A DNA stretch of 24,549 nt from UMGS172 sp964424555 (lineage in GTDB: Bacteria; Bacillota; Clostridia; Oscillospirales; Acutalibacteraceae): the NCBI GenBank assembly GCA_964424555.1, contig CAYRIX010000028.1, positions 1 to 24,549 of the forward strand, in the 5' to 3' direction. The translations under genes and the position numbers were made by a program. The notes beneath the pieces were generated by a model. It worked only from the letters and a program-made list of their open reading frames with translations, was not told where the DNA came from and searched no databases. Positions 22,384-24,549 of the stretch are shown here, one piece after another. Within the stretch, counting starts at the first letter, position 1. The number at the start of each line of letters is the position of its first letter.

Positions 22384-22614
22384 ATGAAACTTTTGAATAT
22401 GTTTTTGAATTTGCTCAGTGCCGACTCGTATCCTGCCGACACCATTGTTGACAAGGTTGAAGAGGGTATGCAGTGGCATCCCGAAAAGGCTCTTGAGGTT
22501 CTGCCAAAGGCAGGTATCGGTATGTTGGTCATATTCGTTATTATCAGCGTTATTATCGTTGCAACTCTTCTCATAAACAAGCTGTTTTCCTCTAAGAATA
22601 AGGAAGATAAATAA
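22384..22614 (+). CDS. OadG-like small membrane subunit
   Basis: This 76-residue protein has one membrane helix (about residues 43-67, GIGMLVIFVIISVIIVATLL) with a G-M-x-x-x-F pattern like the gamma subunit OadG, which anchors the decarboxylase complex. It differs by having about 40 residues before the helix (SADSYPADTIVDKVEEGMQW) and only a short basic tail (NKLFSSKNKEDK), whereas typical OadG has the helix near the N-terminus and a longer Pro/Ala-rich tail. It starts 15 bases after the beta subunit with GGGAGG as ribosome site, so it is cotranscribed. Confidence 0.7.
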   Translation: MKLLNMFLNLLSADSYPADTIVDKVEEGMQWHPEKALEVLPKAGIGMLVIFVIISVIIVATLLINKLFSSKNKEDK

Positions 22615-22634
22615 TTATACAAGAATTTCAATCT

Positions 22635-22668
22635 AACCGCTCTGGGATTTTTCTTGGAGCGGTTTATT
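22635..22668 (+). terminator. Terminator after decarboxylase genes
   Basis: An eight-bp stem, AACCGCTC with GAGCGGTT (22635-22642, 22657-22664), has a 14-base loop and is followed by a T-rich tail. Confidence 0.65.
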
Positions 22669-22790
22669 TGTTTGAATATTCATAATCTTGTCAATACTTA
22701 AGTTGACAAAAAAGATGTTTCAAATTGCAAACTGTCACTTTATGATTGTTTTCACAACAAAATATGACAAATATTTGTTGAATTTGTGCA

Positions 22791-22819
22791 TTACATTTTT
22801 ATACAAAAAATGGTATAAT
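22791..22819 (+). promoter_or_regulatory. Promoter of CarD-family gene
   Basis: TTACAT (22791-22796), 17 bases, TATAAT (22814-22819) preceded by TGG. The leader holds a GACGGC-TTT-GCCGTC stem-loop (22841-22855). Readings upstream of 22883 cross this promoter. Confidence 0.75.
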
Positions 22820-22882
22820 TATAACATAGTTCGGGGTTTTGACGGCTTTGCCGTCCTGCGGTGTACTTCAAACGGAGGAAAA

Positions 22883-23386
22883 ATGTTAAAGCTTAACGAA
22901 AAAGTTATGTACGGCACTACGGGGGTTTGTGTTGTACAAAGTATTGAGGATAAAAAAATAGGTCGTGAGATCAAGCGCTACTATGTGCTTAAGCCTGTTT
23001 CGCAGACTACGTCGACCGTCTTTTTGCCTGCCAATAATGAAACGCTTCTCAAAAAAGTGAGAAGTGTCTTGTCTGCGGACGAGGTCAGAGCTATGCTCAA
23101 GGTTTTACCGTCCGAGCCTGATGTTTGGGTAGATAATGATGCTGAGCGAAAGCTAAGATTCGGTGAGATAATATCCTCGGGCGACCGAAAGGCATGTCTT
23201 GTTTTGATGAGAACACTGCATAACCGCCAATCTGAGCTGTCGACCAAGGGCAAGCGCCTACACATTGCCGACGAGCGTGCCTTAAAGGAGGCACAGCGCC
23301 TGATACATGACGAGTTCTCAGTTGCGCTGAATATGGACCTGCGTGAGGTTGAGGAATTTGTCAAGAGCGAACTGAAAACAATATAA
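22883..23386 (+). CDS. CarD/CdnL-family RNA polymerase-binding regulator
   Basis: This 167-residue protein has the CarD/CdnL/TRCF-like domain at the N-terminus (LKLNEKVMYGTTGVCVVQSI, then REIKRYYVLKP and STVFLPANNETLL). This domain binds the RNA polymerase beta subunit and stabilises open complexes. A helical C-terminal domain follows (about 80-167; SADEVRAMLKVLPS, DERALKEAQRLIHDEFSVAL, LREVEEFVKSELK) that contacts promoter DNA in known members. The length matches CdnL (about 160). GGAGG at 22874-22878 and the promoter position fix the start at 22883, although a longer open frame extends upstream to 22688. It is a single-gene unit with a strong terminator. Confidence 0.92.
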   Translation: MLKLNEKVMYGTTGVCVVQSIEDKKIGREIKRYYVLKPVSQTTSTVFLPANNETLLKKVRSVLSADEVRAMLKVLPSEPDVWVDNDAERKLRFGEIISSGDRKACLVLMRTLHNRQSELSTKGKRLHIADERALKEAQRLIHDEFSVALNMDLREVEEFVKSELKTI

Positions 23387-23398
23387 TGTGGCTATTTT

Positions 23399-23432
23399 TA
23401 ACCGTTGCACTGATGTGCAACGGTTATTTTTT
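23399..23432 (+). terminator. Terminator after CarD-family gene
   Basis: A 12-bp perfect stem, TAACCGTTGCAC with GTGCAACGGTTA (23399-23410, 23415-23426), has a TGAT loop and is followed by six T residues. Confidence 0.93.
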
Positions 23433-23526
23433 GCACTTTTTATAGGTTACATTATGCAACAAAGATTGACATAATTTTTTAACGTGATTATTACTATACG
23501 TTTAGTAATCCACTTTATTAACAGGG

Positions 23527-23535
23527 TTATCCACA
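23527..23535 (+). promoter_or_regulatory. DnaA-box-like site TTATCCACA
   Basis: An exact match to the DnaA box consensus in an AT-rich tract. A second, inverted match lies 60 bases on. One box alone is expected by chance in several kilobases, so its meaning is uncertain. Confidence 0.5.
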
Positions 23536-23595
23536 AGTAATATCGGTATTTAAAGCAAATTTACTGTCGAAATCTGTTCAGGATGTTGATATCCT

Positions 23596-23604
23596 TGTGG
23601 AAAA
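23596..23604 (-). promoter_or_regulatory. DnaA-box-like site TTTTCCACA
   Basis: On the minus strand this fits the relaxed consensus TTWTNCACA, in inverted orientation to the site at 23527. Confidence 0.4.
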
Positions 23605-23669
23605 GTCTAATAACTTTTGAGGTTATTTTGTTTACATAATACGGTTTGCGTTGCGATTATGGAAACTAA

Positions 23670-23684
23670 AATACAATTTGTATT
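23670..23684. other. Operator-like palindrome AATACAA-T-TTGTATT
   Basis: A perfect 7-1-7 palindrome, eleven bases before the TTGACA at 23696. It suits a dimeric repressor site controlling the gene at 23778. Confidence 0.45.
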
Positions 23685-23777
23685 ATTTCGGATACTTGAC
23701 AAAAGGTTGCACCAACGTTGTACCGATTTGGGAGGTATATGGGAAGCTATATCCTGTTACAAAAAAGGAGAAAATCT

Positions 23778-24549
23778 ATGCGTAATATTTTTATCACCGT
23801 CGATTCTGACGGTAGAGTAACGACCGATACAAAACAACTTGGCTACAGCGGTGAGCACAATGCGGTACAGCTGGTGGTTGAATTTTCTGTAACCGATGAG
23901 AGCTTTTCAGCGTCCGATTATTTCAGAATTATTGTCGATGGCCGTTACAGTGAGGCTTTGTACCTCTCAGACGGTGCGCTGTTATATTCGGTGCCACAGG
24001 AGAGTATGTGCCCTCCCAGAGTACAGTGCCAAGTGGTCGGATATAGGGAGGGTGAGCAAGCTCCCGAGGTCATAATGAAAAGTCAGGTGTTTGGCTTTGA
24101 TGTAGATCGCTCGGAAACAGCTACAGAGGCCGTGACCAATACTCCTGATGTTTTTGAGAGAGCGTTGGAGGCCTGTAAAAAAGCGTCCGACGATGCCGCT
24201 TGTGCAGGTAATTATGCTGACGAGGCCGCAAAATATGCAGAGAATGCTAAATTTCAAAGAGCAAATGCGGCGCTGTCGTCAATTTCGGCAGGTCAAAGTG
24301 CTGAGTCGGCCGCTAAAAGTGCCGAGGTTGTTGCACAGGCGGAGTTTGAGCTTAATAATATTTGCAACGCTTTAAAGGGCAGTGGGACGGGCAGTGAGGT
24401 GAATTTGAGCGATGTGTCACCGTTGTCACATACCGTGTCGGTCAAGGTTTCGGGGGTTGAGAGCACGGGTGAGACGCTGACCAAGACCGAGACCGTCAGC
24501 TCTCAGGGTGCAACCGTTATGCTTGACACACCTGCGACCTCGGTGCGAG
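23778..24549 (+). CDS. Phage baseplate/tail-fibre-like protein, 3' end beyond the window
   Basis: An open frame of 257 codons that does not end in the window. I translated it by hand from the ATG at 23778, which has AAGGAG eight bases upstream. Residues 1-115 are beta-rich and begin MRNIFITVDSDGRVTTDTKQ, then LGYSGEHNAVQLVVEF. This pattern resembles the N-terminal domain of BppU-type baseplate proteins and other phage tail adaptors of Firmicutes. Residues about 122-200 are an Ala/Glu/Ser-rich coiled coil (DEAAKYAENAKF, SAGQSAESAAKSAEVVAQAE), typical of trimeric fibres. A Gly/Ser turn (KGSGTGSEVN) leads to a Val/Thr/Ser-rich beta region. There are no other phage genes in view, so it may be the edge of a prophage, a domesticated tail-like protein or a surface protein. 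Confidence 0.6.
   Translation, partial: MRNIFITVDSDGRVTTDTKQLGYSGEHNAVQLVVEFSVTDESFSASDYFRIIVDGRYSEALYLSDGALLYSVPQESMCPPRVQCQVVGYREGEQAPEVIMKSQVFGFDVDRSETATEAVTNTPDVFERALEACKKASDDAACAGNYADEAAKYAENAKFQRANAALSSISAGQSAESAAKSAEVVAQAEFELNNICNALKGSGTGSEVNLSDVSPLSHTVSVKVSGVESTGETLTKTETVSSQGATVMLDTPATSVR

Larger units (their letters stand above)
23433..23777. other. AT-rich intergenic region
   Basis: 345 bases with no convincing gene. A short plus-strand frame (from 23617) has no ribosome site and overlaps the next gene. Candidate promoters are TTGACA at 23466-23471 (17 bases to TATTAC) and TTGACA at 23696-23701 with a poor -10. The DnaA-box-like sites and palindrome are listed separately. Confidence 0.6.

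Noticed and set aside
22688..22882. Longer N-terminus of the CarD-family protein from 22688
   Set aside because: It crosses the promoter at 22791-22819, and the CarD domain begins exactly at the 22883 ATG with GGAGG before it.
23433..23777. Replication origin
   Set aside because: Only two loose boxes, no dnaA/dnaN, and no 13-mer array; kept only as individual sites.
23617..23820. Small plus-strand gene of 67 codons
   Set aside because: No ribosome site, Cys-rich atypical composition, and it overlaps the better supported start at 23778 in another frame.

Overview
The window looks like a chromosomal stretch from a low-to-mid GC Clostridia-type Firmicute, most like gut Oscillospiraceae/Lachnospiraceae relatives. 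The evidence is AGGAGG-type ribosome sites, TTGACA/TTGCAA-17-TATAAT promoters, encoded-CCA tRNAs, a Veg-like protein, a CarD-family regulator, VanW and LtaS-like envelope proteins, and a Na+-translocating decarboxylase beta subunit. No rRNA, transposase, integrase or CRISPR array is visible.

Layout. 1-310: Veg-like small protein (+). 473-2803: a three-gene minus-strand operon of a GT8 glycosyltransferase, a PlsC-like acyltransferase and a CrtO-like glycolipid acyltransferase. 3004-3606: HTH regulator with a membrane tail (-). 3741-4245: a run of tiny stem-loops, then tRNA-Tyr and tRNA-Thr (-) with a duplicated 20-bp piece of the tRNA-Thr 3' end. 4519-7764: secreted NlpC/P60-like cysteine peptidase, an unrecognised 255-aa protein, and a membrane protein ending in a possibly permuted papain-like domain (+). 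7817-9982: LtaS-like phosphoglycerol transferase (-), divergent from a VanW protein and a zinc-ribbon protein (10168-11722, +). 11857-18040: an apparent operon of a 12-TM McrB-like AAA+ protein, a DUF2357/McrC-like zinc-finger partner, a Tim44-like membrane protein, a nitroreductase and a lipoprotein (+). 18105-21002: proB-proA-proC for proline synthesis from glutamate (-). 21205-22614: decarboxylase beta subunit plus an OadG-like small subunit (+). 22883-23386: CarD-family regulator (+). 23433-23777: AT-rich spacer with two DnaA-box-like sites and a palindrome. 23778 to the end: an open frame with a phage-baseplate-like N-terminus and an Ala-rich coiled coil, cut by the window edge.

How they fit together. 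Much of the window concerns the envelope: peptidoglycan or cell-wall cleavage, lipoteichoic-acid-like polymer synthesis, VanW, and a glycolipid-modifying cassette. The most unusual locus is 11857-16935. An AAA+ motor of the McrB type is fused to a large membrane domain and coupled by an almost gapless junction to a partner that resembles the McrC/DUF2357 family but shows no nuclease motif. A Tim44-like membrane protein follows. This looks like a membrane-bound derivative of a McrBC-type module rather than a classical restriction system. That reading is an inference from motifs and synteny.
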